Of a stretch of DNA of 47,247 bases, positions 1-7,496 are shown piece by piece. Every line of letters starts with the position of its first letter. Positions within the stretch are counted from its first letter, which is position 1. The notes beneath the pieces were generated by a model. That model saw nothing but the letters and a program-made list of their open reading frames with translations. It had not been told where the DNA came from and did no database searches. This stretch comes from a virus, in the IMG/VR virus record IMGVR_UViG_3300017917_003119, positions 1-47,247 of that record, one strand, 5' to 3'. The position numbers were made by a program, and so were the translations under genes.

Positions 1-1
1 A

Positions 2-1654
2 TATTTTGGTGATAATCCACAACAATACTACTTTATGGCAAAACATACTGCTCCTAAGAAATTTGCTAAAGCTTGGCAAACAATAGCAATGACTGATAAA
101 AACAAGTTACTATATTATCAATTACTTTATGAAACAATGGCAACGTTGTATAAGTATGGCAGAGCAAACAACATGGGATGGGACTTACATACTGAAAATG
201 TTATGCGTAGGAAAGACGGTACATTAGTTATTACTGATCCTTTTTATGACTTTATTAATAATAAGTTAAATGAAATTAAAGCGTTAGAAGATTATGATCC
301 TAATGGTCCTCCTCCTGGACCTGAATTTAAACCAACAATGCCAGCTGGCACCTTAAGAGTTGATGTAAGTGATGTATATGATTGGTATAAGCTTGGACAA
401 CATATTAGCAACATGAAGGGTCTAGGTAAGCATGATTTTGGTAAAGGACCACCAAGCACTATATTAAGTTTTGGTGATGAAGATACTGAACATCAGTATA
501 TACAAGATTTAGAAAAAACAGGATTAACAACTACAGATATTGATCCTATAGATAAGAATCAACCTATAGGAATGAAAAAACAAAAAGTTGATCCTACATA
601 TAATGTAGGTGTTACAGAAGGCTTGTCTTGGTCGTCACTGGATGCGGGATTAAGTATGGAAGATAAGATGGCTATTTTTGAGGAATATGCTATCAACGGA
701 AATTTAACTGAGGCAATCGATGATGATAAAAGAGATTATTTTATGTCATTGTTTAGATTGTCGGACATACCAATTAAAGATAAAAAATATATCGTAGCCC
801 CGTTAGCACTTGTTGGTAATAAAATAATGCCATTGGACGATCCCTCGATTATGAACTATTTTGGGCAAGATAAAGATGGTTTAGTGTTTTACAGAGATGA
901 TGTTACAAAAACATATCCATCAAAAGCCATTAGAGATTTATCTGTATTTAATGTTTTTACTTTTGCTAATAAGGCTGTTTATGACAAATTTAGAACTGCG
1001 CTATCTTTAAAATTTGATATTAACTTACCATCAGTAGGTAATAGTGAGCAAGGTTTGACGGAAGCCTTTGACAAACCCTACAAATTAAAATGGTTTCCAG
1101 GTGATTGGGATGAGGTAACAGCCTACGCTGACATACCCGATGGTGATGATCTAACTATCATATTCAATAACGATGAAAATGAAGAAGGTGAAGAAGCTTG
1201 GAGTCTTGAGTTTTATAGAAACAATAGTCAAGAAATAACAGGTGAAGGTGACGCACAGAGAATATTTGCCACAGTATTAAGTGCGATTCAAACATTCATT
1301 AAGAAATACAAGCCGAACCGAATAATATTTTCAGCTAGTAAAGAAGTTGAACCAGGACAAAAAATACAAAGTCGTGCTAATTTATATGATAGATTAGTTC
1401 AGCGTTATGCTAAGGCATTGGGATATAAAGCATTTAGGGCTGATGCTGGTAATAAAGTTCATTACGAATTGAGTAAAATAAAGAAAAGCGTATCAGAGGC
1501 TTCAGGATACATCCCAAGCGAAAAAGAAAAGAATGACCCACGATTTAAAACAGCATTGACAGTTGATGTAAAGCCTGATAGCATTAAAAAGAATGCCAAA
1601 GCGTTTGGGTCAAAAATCAGTAGAGCAGGTATTCCCCCATTACTTAAACCATAA
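2..1654 (+). CDS. Modular virion-type protein with kinase-like catalytic loop, 5'-truncated
   Basis: The frame is open from the left edge and the first ATG (base 35) lies inside it, so the real start is probably outside the window. Counting from that ATG, residues 49-57 read WDLHTENVM, followed by ITDP at 66-69. This resembles the D-x-H-x-x-N and D-x loops of protein-kinase or aminoglycoside-kinase folds. The middle is rich in D, P and G. Roughly residues 350-490 form a separate acidic then basic module containing EFYRNNSQE and SRANLYDRLVQRYAKALGY, which could be an acetyltransferase-like or structural module. It sits just upstream of the tagged, basic modular proteins and probably belongs with them. 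Kinase activity is an inference from the loop only; a glycine-rich loop is not visible in what is present. Confidence 0.55.
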   Translation, partial: YFGDNPQQYYFMAKHTAPKKFAKAWQTIAMTDKNKLLYYQLLYETMATLYKYGRANNMGWDLHTENVMRRKDGTLVITDPFYDFINNKLNEIKALEDYDPNGPPPGPEFKPTMPAGTLRVDVSDVYDWYKLGQHISNMKGLGKHDFGKGPPSTILSFGDEDTEHQYIQDLEKTGLTTTDIDPIDKNQPIGMKKQKVDPTYNVGVTEGLSWSSLDAGLSMEDKMAIFEEYAINGNLTEAIDDDKRDYFMSLFRLSDIPIKDKKYIVAPLALVGNKIMPLDDPSIMNYFGQDKDGLVFYRDDVTKTYPSKAIRDLSVFNVFTFANKAVYDKFRTALSLKFDINLPSVGNSEQGLTEAFDKPYKLKWFPGDWDEVTAYADIPDGDDLTIIFNNDENEEGEEAWSLEFYRNNSQEITGEGDAQRIFATVLSAIQTFIKKYKPNRIIFSASKEVEPGQKIQSRANLYDRLVQRYAKALGYKAFRADAGNKVHYELSKIKKSVSEASGYIPSEKEKNDPRFKTALTVDVKPDSIKKNAKAFGSKISRAGIPPLLKP

Positions 1655-1705
1655 TTGTTTTATAAAAGAATTCTGATAAATATATCACAAGTATGGAATT
1701 CTTTT

Positions 1706-2413
1706 ATGAAAATTAATCAAATCATTAGTGAAATGGCAACTACTTCAGGAGCTATTGCTACAGGGCCAGCCATGCCAATGGGTGAAATGCAAAAACGTAC
1801 AAAGGTATCAGGTTTAGAACCAGCGGACAAAGTTATGTTTGGAAAAACAAAAAAGAAAGGTAAATATGTTAATAGTATAAGTGAAGGAAAAATGGAAGAT
1901 TTATCATTAGACTTACGCAGTGATAAAAATGATTTGAAAGTAAATGAAGCAGAATTAAGTGAAGATGATATTATAGTAGTTCCAGGACGAGGTCGTAAAT
2001 TTAAAACAGGGTTTGTTCCTAAAGGTCAAAGTAGAGTAGATCACGAAGTAGAAATGGCACGCAGTGATGTATTAGCTACTATGAAAAATGCAAAGGCAAT
2101 TTATTTACTGTTAAAAAATCGCAGTGAAGAAGAAGGTATTGAAGGTTGGGTACAAGAAAAATTAATTAAAGCTAATGATTATTTAAATGCTGTTAAAGAA
2201 TATTATGATGAAAAAATGATGCAAGAAATGACAGGTGGTGTGATTGCTGGTGGTGTAGCGTTTGAAGGTAAAAAAGTTGACCGTATGGTTAGTCACATTA
2301 AAAAATCTGAAATTAAAACAGGGAAAAGTTCAGATAAAGCAGAAGATATTGCTTGGGCTACTGTTAATAAACGTGGCTATTTAGATAACAAAAATAAAAA
2401 GAAAGGCAAATGA
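1706..2413 (+). CDS. Putative internal head protein with N-terminal capsid-targeting tag
   Basis: A 235-residue protein. The ATG at 1706 is preferred over an upstream TTG (1655) because it gives the N-terminus MKINQIISE, which matches the nine-residue tag of four other proteins in this window and the (I/L)-x-E cut rule of T4 prohead protease gp21. A second possible cut site, SISEG, occurs about 70 residues in. The rest is polar, rich in K, E and D, with a helical segment that includes RSDVLATMKNAKAIYLLL. The C-terminus is strongly basic. A GATAAATA octamer (1675-1682) lies just upstream, like a T4 late promoter. A function inside the capsid is inferred from the tag; no enzyme motif is visible. 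Confidence 0.6.
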   Translation: MKINQIISEMATTSGAIATGPAMPMGEMQKRTKVSGLEPADKVMFGKTKKKGKYVNSISEGKMEDLSLDLRSDKNDLKVNEAELSEDDIIVVPGRGRKFKTGFVPKGQSRVDHEVEMARSDVLATMKNAKAIYLLLKNRSEEEGIEGWVQEKLIKANDYLNAVKEYYDEKMMQEMTGGVIAGGVAFEGKKVDRMVSHIKKSEIKTGKSSDKAEDIAWATVNKRGYLDNKNKKKGK

Positions 2414-2414
2414 T

Positions 2415-4421
2415 ATGAGTAATATTTTAAAGGGCCTTTTAGAAGAATTAGATATTGAAGAAACAAAAAAGTTAACTCCACATGAAAAATTTAAACGTAG
2501 CATGAAACGTGCAGGTTATGATATGGATGCTGGTGCTAAACGATTACACGATTTACTAGATAAACAAAAAAAAGAACGTGAAGAATTTGAAAAGAAAGAA
2601 AAAGAAATAAAAGAAGGACCTGCTGTTGATGCATATATGGCAGGTAAAAGTCCTGCCATAGCACATTTCGCTGATAAACTAGATAAAATTAAAGAAGATG
2701 AGTCTATGCAATTTGCTGCTGAGATAACCCCAAAAATTAGTGCATACACAGGGCTAGAAGATAGAAAATACAGAGGTAGTATTAGCGAAGGGATAAACAA
2801 AATATTAGAAAATCCCGACTACGGCCCAACAGACAGTGGATACCAACAAGGTGGCTGGAGAAAAATGAATGAACAAGAAGTTAGTGAAGATTTGCGTAAA
2901 TGGTTTAAAGAAAAGTGGGTAAGATTCGGACCAGATGGTAAGATTCGTGGAGCGTGTGCAAGAGGTGATGATAGTGAAGGTAAGCCAAAATGTTTACCAC
3001 AAGCAAAAGCACATGCGTTAGGTAAGAAAGGTCGTAAGTATGCTGCTGCTAAAAAGCGTAGAGAAGATCCTAATCCAGAGCGTAGTGGTCCAGCAAAGAA
3101 TGTTGCTACCAAAAAGAAATCAAATGAATGTATACAAGAGAATATGCAAGCTAATTACAAAAACTACTCTACACAAGATTTACTTAGAATGATTAAAACA
3201 ATAAAGAGAGATGAGATTGGCATGAAAATTATCAAAGCTATCTCTAATGAATTAATTCGTAGGAAAGAAAGTGTGGCGGAAGGCACAGAACAGTCTTTAC
3301 AAAAGAAGATTCAGGCTAAACGCGATGCTCTTGGGCTAGCTAGAGAACAACGCAGGGCACGAGGTCAACATCAACAAGGTCAACGCGAAATCAAACTACA
3401 GGCTGAGATTGACAAACTTAGTAGCCAACTAACTCAAATTAAAAAGCAAGATGTGGCGGAAGGCTGGGGATTTGACCAATGGGGACACGACACTTGGACA
3501 GATGCTCAAAAAGAAGTAGCACGAAAGAAAAAGTACGAAATGATGCTATCAAATGGAAAAGTAAAGCGTTTTACTGCCAAAGACGATGCTGATGCCAAAC
3601 GAATTGCTAAAGGTCACGGTGCTAAAAGTGTTATTAAGATGAAAGGTGATCTTCCTGGTAACAAGATAGCAGAGCAAGGTGTGGCGGAAGGCTTTGGTGA
3701 CATATCTGGGTTATTGTCTGCTAGCAACCTAAACAACTCATACATCATTACTGCTGAGTTAGCAGAAGGTGGTAAGAAAAAATTTAGAGTAAAAGCACAA
3801 AATGAAAGAGTTGCTATTGAGAAATTTAAGAAACATCATTCAATGGCAAAAATAATTAATGTTGAGGAAGAAGGTGTTAATGAAGGTAGTAAATACCCAA
3901 GAAACCCAGCTAGTTATCATTTAAAGAAATATCCTGTTCCGCCAGAGCAAATGGTAAGACCAGTTAAAAAGCAAAAAGTTAAACCAAACGAAAAGCCTGA
4001 CCAAAAACCAGAAGAAAAACTTGATGAATTAAAATGTTGGCCTGGTTATAGTAGAGTACAAGGTGTACCAGCGGGTGCTCCTGGTAGTTGTAAAAAGAAA
4101 ACAAACGAAGAACATCAACAATGCCCTGAATGCGGTGGTGCTATGTATGAAGTATCACTAATGAATGAAAAGAAAGATGCTTGTTATTACAAAGTTAAAA
4201 GTCGTTATAAAGTATGGCCTAGTGCTTATGCCTCAGGCGCATTAGTTAAATGTCGTAAAAAAGGTGCTAAAAATTGGGGTAGTAAAAGTAAGAGTAATGA
4301 AGGACAAATTTATAGCACAGGTGGAGGAGCAGGAGAGGCACAAAGATATTATACACCTAAGGATAACTTAGGTGAAGCAAAGAGTAATATATTAACTGGT
4401 ATTTTTAAGGCAAACAACTAA
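2415..4421 (+). CDS. Modular basic polyprotein-like internal virion protein
   Basis: A 668-residue, lysine-rich protein built of unrelated short modules joined by V-A-E-G or similar sites: IKEG (65-68), ISEG (123-126), VAEG (287-290, 347-350, 423-426), LAEG (449-452), VNEG (488-491) and LGEA (652-655). These fit the (L/I/V)-x-E|(G/A) pattern cut by T4-type prohead proteases. Modules include a Cys-bearing basic segment (about 170-233), a coiled-coil-like one (291-346), CWPGYSRVQG (541-550), a C-P-E-C knuckle (570-573) and WPSAYASGALVKC (601-613). The N-terminus (SNILKGLL) is echoed at the C-terminus (SNILTGIF). It starts 1 bp after the upstream stop and its own stop overlaps the next ATG (TAATG). 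Likely a packaged precursor chopped into DNA-binding peptides; this is inference. Confidence 0.55.
   Translation: MSNILKGLLEELDIEETKKLTPHEKFKRSMKRAGYDMDAGAKRLHDLLDKQKKEREEFEKKEKEIKEGPAVDAYMAGKSPAIAHFADKLDKIKEDESMQFAAEITPKISAYTGLEDRKYRGSISEGINKILENPDYGPTDSGYQQGGWRKMNEQEVSEDLRKWFKEKWVRFGPDGKIRGACARGDDSEGKPKCLPQAKAHALGKKGRKYAAAKKRREDPNPERSGPAKNVATKKKSNECIQENMQANYKNYSTQDLLRMIKTIKRDEIGMKIIKAISNELIRRKESVAEGTEQSLQKKIQAKRDALGLAREQRRARGQHQQGQREIKLQAEIDKLSSQLTQIKKQDVAEGWGFDQWGHDTWTDAQKEVARKKKYEMMLSNGKVKRFTAKDDADAKRIAKGHGAKSVIKMKGDLPGNKIAEQGVAEGFGDISGLLSASNLNNSYIITAELAEGGKKKFRVKAQNERVAIEKFKKHHSMAKIINVEEEGVNEGSKYPRNPASYHLKKYPVPPEQMVRPVKKQKVKPNEKPDQKPEEKLDELKCWPGYSRVQGVPAGAPGSCKKKTNEEHQQCPECGGAMYEVSLMNEKKDACYYKVKSRYKVWPSAYASGALVKCRKKGAKNWGSKSKSNEGQIYSTGGGAGEAQRYYTPKDNLGEAKSNILTGIFKANN
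3273..3284 (+). repeat. 12-bp repeat GTGGCGGAAGGC, copy 1
   Basis: Encodes V-A-E-G at residues 287-290 of the modular protein. The same 12 bases recur exactly at 3453 and 3681, including GCG and GGC codons that are uncommon in this AT-rich region. Exact nucleotide identity between otherwise unrelated modules suggests copying of the junction itself. Confidence 0.85.
3453..3464 (+). repeat. 12-bp repeat GTGGCGGAAGGC, copy 2
   Basis: Second exact copy, encoding V-A-E-G at residues 347-350, at the end of a coiled-coil-like module. Confidence 0.85.
3681..3692 (+). repeat. 12-bp repeat GTGGCGGAAGGC, copy 3
   Basis: Third exact copy, encoding V-A-E-G at residues 423-426, between a basic Lys/Ala-rich module and the next beta-rich module. 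Confidence 0.85.
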
Positions 4422-5212
4422 TGCGTTTTTTTGAATTTAGAATAAAACCTGTTGATGCGGTTTATAAAATTCCACAGGATAAGCCTCGCCAACCACAAAC
4501 ATATGTGAGCAAAACTAAAAAAACTGAACCTGCTGCTAAATTAAATTTTGCACACGAGTTGGAAAAGTATAAAAGATTACCAGAAGGTAATGATCAAGAA
4601 TTTTATACTGGCGGATCAAAAGGTTTACCTTATCCAGGAACATATGAACAAGAAGCTAAACCTTTTATAAAAAAAGGCCAGCGAAGAATTATAGCTATGA
4701 CTAATGAAGAAATAAAATTAAAAGATTTACCTTCTGCGGTTATAGAATTTTATAAAACGGTTCCAAATTTTAAAAAAGAACCAGTTAAAAATTATGATGA
4801 ATTAACTGTAGATTATTTAAACAAAACAAATGGAAAATTAAGAAATAAATTAGAAAAAATACTTAATATGGGAAAGAAAAATCCATATTTGCAAGGTGGT
4901 ATCATAACAACTATCGGTGCTTTACTCGCAGGAAGTATCTTAAGTTTTGGAAGTAAATATGGACTAAGCCCAACTCAAACAAATATTTTATTGCAAGGTA
5001 TTTTAAATACTGTTATACCAACGTTGGTAAGTAGAATAAATGGCCGTGATTGGAAAGATACAATTAAATATACATTAGCAAGTGCAGGTACAGGAGTAGG
5101 TATAGCTTCTTTGACAGAAAAATGGAGCAATAAATATAAACGTAGTATAAATTGTAATAGTCCTAAAGGATTTAGTCAAAGAGCACATTGTCAAGGAAGA
5201 AAAAAGAAATGA
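4421..5212 (+). CDS. Putative internal virion protein with hydrophobic segments and basic Cys tail
   Basis: A 263-residue protein that starts in a TAATG overlap with the upstream modular protein. Its N-terminus, MRFFEFRIK, resembles the capsid-targeting tags elsewhere in the window but lacks the terminal Glu, so it may be a divergent, uncleaved version. The first 120 residues are polar. Two hydrophobic, glycine-rich stretches follow (around 158-175 and 185-200), then another near the end, which could insert in a membrane. The C-terminus contains SINCNSPKGFSQRAHCQG followed by a Lys/Arg run, a short two-Cys basic module of the same general kind as those in the upstream protein. A role in DNA ejection or packaging is inferred from context only. 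Confidence 0.5.
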   Translation: MRFFEFRIKPVDAVYKIPQDKPRQPQTYVSKTKKTEPAAKLNFAHELEKYKRLPEGNDQEFYTGGSKGLPYPGTYEQEAKPFIKKGQRRIIAMTNEEIKLKDLPSAVIEFYKTVPNFKKEPVKNYDELTVDYLNKTNGKLRNKLEKILNMGKKNPYLQGGIITTIGALLAGSILSFGSKYGLSPTQTNILLQGILNTVIPTLVSRINGRDWKDTIKYTLASAGTGVGIASLTEKWSNKYKRSINCNSPKGFSQRAHCQGRKKK

Positions 5213-5258
5213 GTCATTTTAATTTTTATTGGAACAGAAAAGGATATCCGAGGTAATC

Positions 5259-5702
5259 ATGTTAGCAGACACACTAAAAACACTATTAGCAACAAGTTAT
5301 GCTTTTGTCATCAAAGCACAAAACTTTCATTGGAACTGCGAGGGTCCCAACTTCCCTGAGTACCATAAGTTCTTGGGAGATTTGTATGAAGAAGTGTATG
5401 AAAATAGTATTGACCAAACGGCTGAGTACATTCGTGTTCTTGGAAGTTATACTCCTGGTAGCATTAGTCGTTTCGCTGAATTAAGTCAAATTCCAGACCA
5501 AATTAAAATACCAAGAGCAGAACTAATGTTTGCTGAATTAGAACAAGATAATCAAAAAATAACAGACATGTATAAACAAGCTTTCCATATTGCCGAAGAA
5601 TCAGATGAACAAGGTATAGCAGATTATATTGCTAGTCGTATAGATGCACATGGAAAACATGGTTGGATGTTACGTAGTATACTTAAAAAAGAACGAGCAT
5701 AA
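5259..5702 (+). CDS. dps: Dps-like ferritin-family protein
   Basis: A 147-residue protein with the Dps signature near the N-terminus: NFHWNCEGPNF (22-32), then H36, D52 and E56, spaced like the inter-subunit ferroxidase residues of Dps. Dps proteins form 12-subunit shells that oxidise and store iron and protect DNA from peroxide. The ATG at 5259 is preferred over an upstream TTG at 5229 because it has a GAGG ribosome site just before it and matches the usual Dps length. It lies between the internal-head-like genes and a secreted nuclease gene. Phage copies are known; whether this one acts in the cell or travels in the virion is not visible. Confidence 0.9.
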   Translation: MLADTLKTLLATSYAFVIKAQNFHWNCEGPNFPEYHKFLGDLYEEVYENSIDQTAEYIRVLGSYTPGSISRFAELSQIPDQIKIPRAELMFAELEQDNQKITDMYKQAFHIAEESDEQGIADYIASRIDAHGKHGWMLRSILKKERA

Positions 5703-5703
5703 T

Positions 5704-6141
5704 ATGAAAATACTTATAGGATTGGTTACATTATTTTTATGTAGTTTTGTTTTAGCACAAAAAGCACCTGTAGGTGTTACGTATGATGCAAAAATAATTA
5801 GAGTAAATGATGGAGATACTGTTGTAATAAGTGCTCCCTTTTTACCCTTACCATTAAAACCTGAACTTGCAGTAAGAATTTATGGCGTTGATACACCTGA
5901 AAAAGGATTTCGTGCTAAATGTCCACAAGAAGATCAACGTGGACAAGCCGCTAGTGCTTTTACTAAGAACTTAGTAGCAACAACACAAAAACACCAAGTT
6001 ATCCTTTATGATTGGGATAAATTTGGTGGTCGTGTACTTGGTGATATGATATTGAACGGAAAAAGTTTAAGAGAACAGCTTATTGCTAATAATTTTGCAA
6101 GAGCATATTTTGGTGAAGCAAAACAAAGTTGGTGTAATTAA
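5704..6141 (+). CDS. Secreted staphylococcal-nuclease-like (thermonuclease) protein
   Basis: A 145-residue protein with a clear signal peptide (MKILIGLVTLFLCSFVLA, then Q19) and one SNase domain. The catalytic trio of staphylococcal nuclease is recognisable as R58 (VRIYG), E66 (VDTPE) and R110 (DKFGGR), with the Asp pair DGD at 36-38 for calcium. SNases cleave DNA and RNA using calcium. Export to the periplasm would let it degrade nucleic acid there, for example incoming DNA of competitors or host debris (inference). The ATG at 5704 follows the Dps stop by 1 bp. The stop overlaps the end of the convergent methyltransferase gene by 4 bp. Two Cys near the C-terminus could form a disulphide in the periplasm. 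Confidence 0.9.
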   Translation: MKILIGLVTLFLCSFVLAQKAPVGVTYDAKIIRVNDGDTVVISAPFLPLPLKPELAVRIYGVDTPEKGFRAKCPQEDQRGQAASAFTKNLVATTQKHQVILYDWDKFGGRVLGDMILNGKSLREQLIANNFARAYFGEAKQSWCN

Positions 6142-6872
6142 ATTTTTTCGTAAACAAAATAGAGCCTGCCTAATTCAGCAGGTTCTTTTTTAAACTCTAA
6201 TAACTTAAGGTTATATTTTTCTGCAAACTCATTTACTATTTCAAAAGTCCATGGAAATATATCAACATATGGACCAGTCTTATGTGATAAGCCTGGATTA
6301 GCTCTTAAATAAAATCTTCCATGTTTTTCTAATAATGAAACACAGTGTTTAAAACGTTCTTCTATCTCATCTTTGCTGTTAAAGTTTATTGAACCTAAAG
6401 CTAAAATAATATCATGACTCTCTGGTTTAACTTTGTAATCAAGTATATCAACTTCGTAATCAGCACAATTATTATATGGATCTATTCCTACTAAATTTTG
6501 TATACGACCTTTAAAGGGATGATACCCACATCCTACATCTAATACTTTTTTTGGATTTAGTTTGTTAATTTCTTCAACTAAAGCCCAACCACTATGGTCA
6601 TATTCATTAGTGCGAGGTTTCCAAATCTCACTAAAAAATCTGTGAGTATATCGTTCACTAAAATCGTCAACTATATCTTTAATATTTCCAATATAATCAG
6701 AATGAAGCTGCAACTCATTCCAAATTATGTCTTTAAACTTTCTATATCTTGCAGGAGTCCATGGTAAATCTTGAAAAATTGTTGAATCATCGATAACAAT
6801 TTTTGAATATTTAGGTAAATTAAATGCTAATCGCAAATTTTTTTCTATTAAATTATATATTTTAGTATTCAT
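6138..6872 (-). CDS. Class I SAM-dependent methyltransferase-like protein
   Basis: A 244-residue protein with a Rossmann methyltransferase core. The SAM-binding motif I is VLDVGCGYHPFKG at about 110-122, with the acidic end of strand 2 in VGIDPY, and a later segment LEKHGRFYLRANPG like the strand 5 region of this class. The 100-residue N-terminal part contains WTPARYRKF and has no recognised motif. Substrate cannot be told. It is a single minus-strand gene between two plus-strand genes; its 3' end overlaps the nuclease stop by 4 bp. The left flank of the next plus gene provides a short divergent promoter region. Confidence 0.75.
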   Translation of the reverse strand: MNTKIYNLIEKNLRLAFNLPKYSKIVIDDSTIFQDLPWTPARYRKFKDIIWNELQLHSDYIGNIKDIVDDFSERYTHRFFSEIWKPRTNEYDHSGWALVEEINKLNPKKVLDVGCGYHPFKGRIQNLVGIDPYNNCADYEVDILDYKVKPESHDIILALGSINFNSKDEIEERFKHCVSLLEKHGRFYLRANPGLSHKTGPYVDIFPWTFEIVNEFAEKYNLKLLEFKKEPAELGRLYFVYEKI

Positions 6873-6880
6873 AATAAATA
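6873..6880 (+). promoter_or_regulatory. AATAAATA late-promoter-like octamer
   Basis: One of several near-matches to the T4 late promoter TATAAATA lying in the few intergenic gaps. It is 25 bp before the ATG at 6906. In an AT-rich sequence this can occur by chance. Confidence 0.35.
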
Positions 6881-6905
6881 TGATATATTTAGAATAAAAT
6901 TTTAC

Positions 6906-7430
6906 ATGGAAATAATTTTATATGCAGCCGGTGCAGCCGGAGATTTAGTTACTGCCACAATTGATCCTCGAGGATACATTTTAAATGGAAATCATCTTAT
7001 TATAGACCCAATCACAAAAACATATGAAAGAATTATATTAAGAAATAAAAAGGCATTATCTTCACTGACAGACGAAGATAGAGACAATTATTTAAAAAAT
7101 TGTCCATGGAACGCACTTGCAAGTCATGCGTATGAGTATCATGTTAGGAAAAAACATAACTTTATTTTGATTGATTCAAGTGATATTGAATATTCAAAAT
7201 GGGCAGCAAACAGATATAATAGTATTTACCCTGGAAAAACTAATAATAATCTACCTATGAGTTATCATTACCATATAGAAAGGTTCAATGTTGCAAAAGA
7301 CTTTACAGACAGAATAATAACACTAAAAGATATAATACAAGGAAATTTAATTAGTAGACTAGAAAATTTAACTGGTAATAAATTTTCTGATTTTTTATAT
7401 AAAAAATGGTTAGAACATAATAAATTTTAG
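6906..7430 (+). CDS. Conserved-looking phage protein of unknown function
   Basis: 174 residues, not recognised with confidence. The N-terminus MEIILYAAGAAGDLVTATID has a beta strand followed by a glycine-rich turn, similar in style to the P-loop/sulfotransferase-like protein encoded at 8447, so the two may be distant relatives. The rest is mixed alpha/beta with several W and Y residues and no cysteine cluster beyond a single NCPW. It stands alone after the divergent methyltransferase gene and before the Bug-family gene. Confidence 0.55.
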   Translation: MEIILYAAGAAGDLVTATIDPRGYILNGNHLIIDPITKTYERIILRNKKALSSLTDEDRDNYLKNCPWNALASHAYEYHVRKKHNFILIDSSDIEYSKWAANRYNSIYPGKTNNNLPMSYHYHIERFNVAKDFTDRIITLKDIIQGNLISRLENLTGNKFSDFLYKKWLEHNKF

Positions 7431-7456
7431 ATATTACATTTTTTTTATCTTTATTG

Positions 7457-7464
7457 AATAAATA
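7457..7464 (+). promoter_or_regulatory. AATAAATA late-promoter-like octamer
   Basis: Octamer 32 bp before the Bug-family gene (ATG 7497). A sigma70-like TATAAT also occurs at 7480-7485, but the only -35 candidate (TTGAAT, 7454) is 20 bp away, so this octamer is the better guess. Confidence 0.3.
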
Positions 7465-7496
7465 ATATTGTTATTTTATTATAATAAGGATAGATT

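Noticed and set aside
7454-7485. Sigma70 promoter TTGAAT/TATAAT before the Bug gene
   Set aside because: The spacer is 20 bp, too long for a normal promoter.
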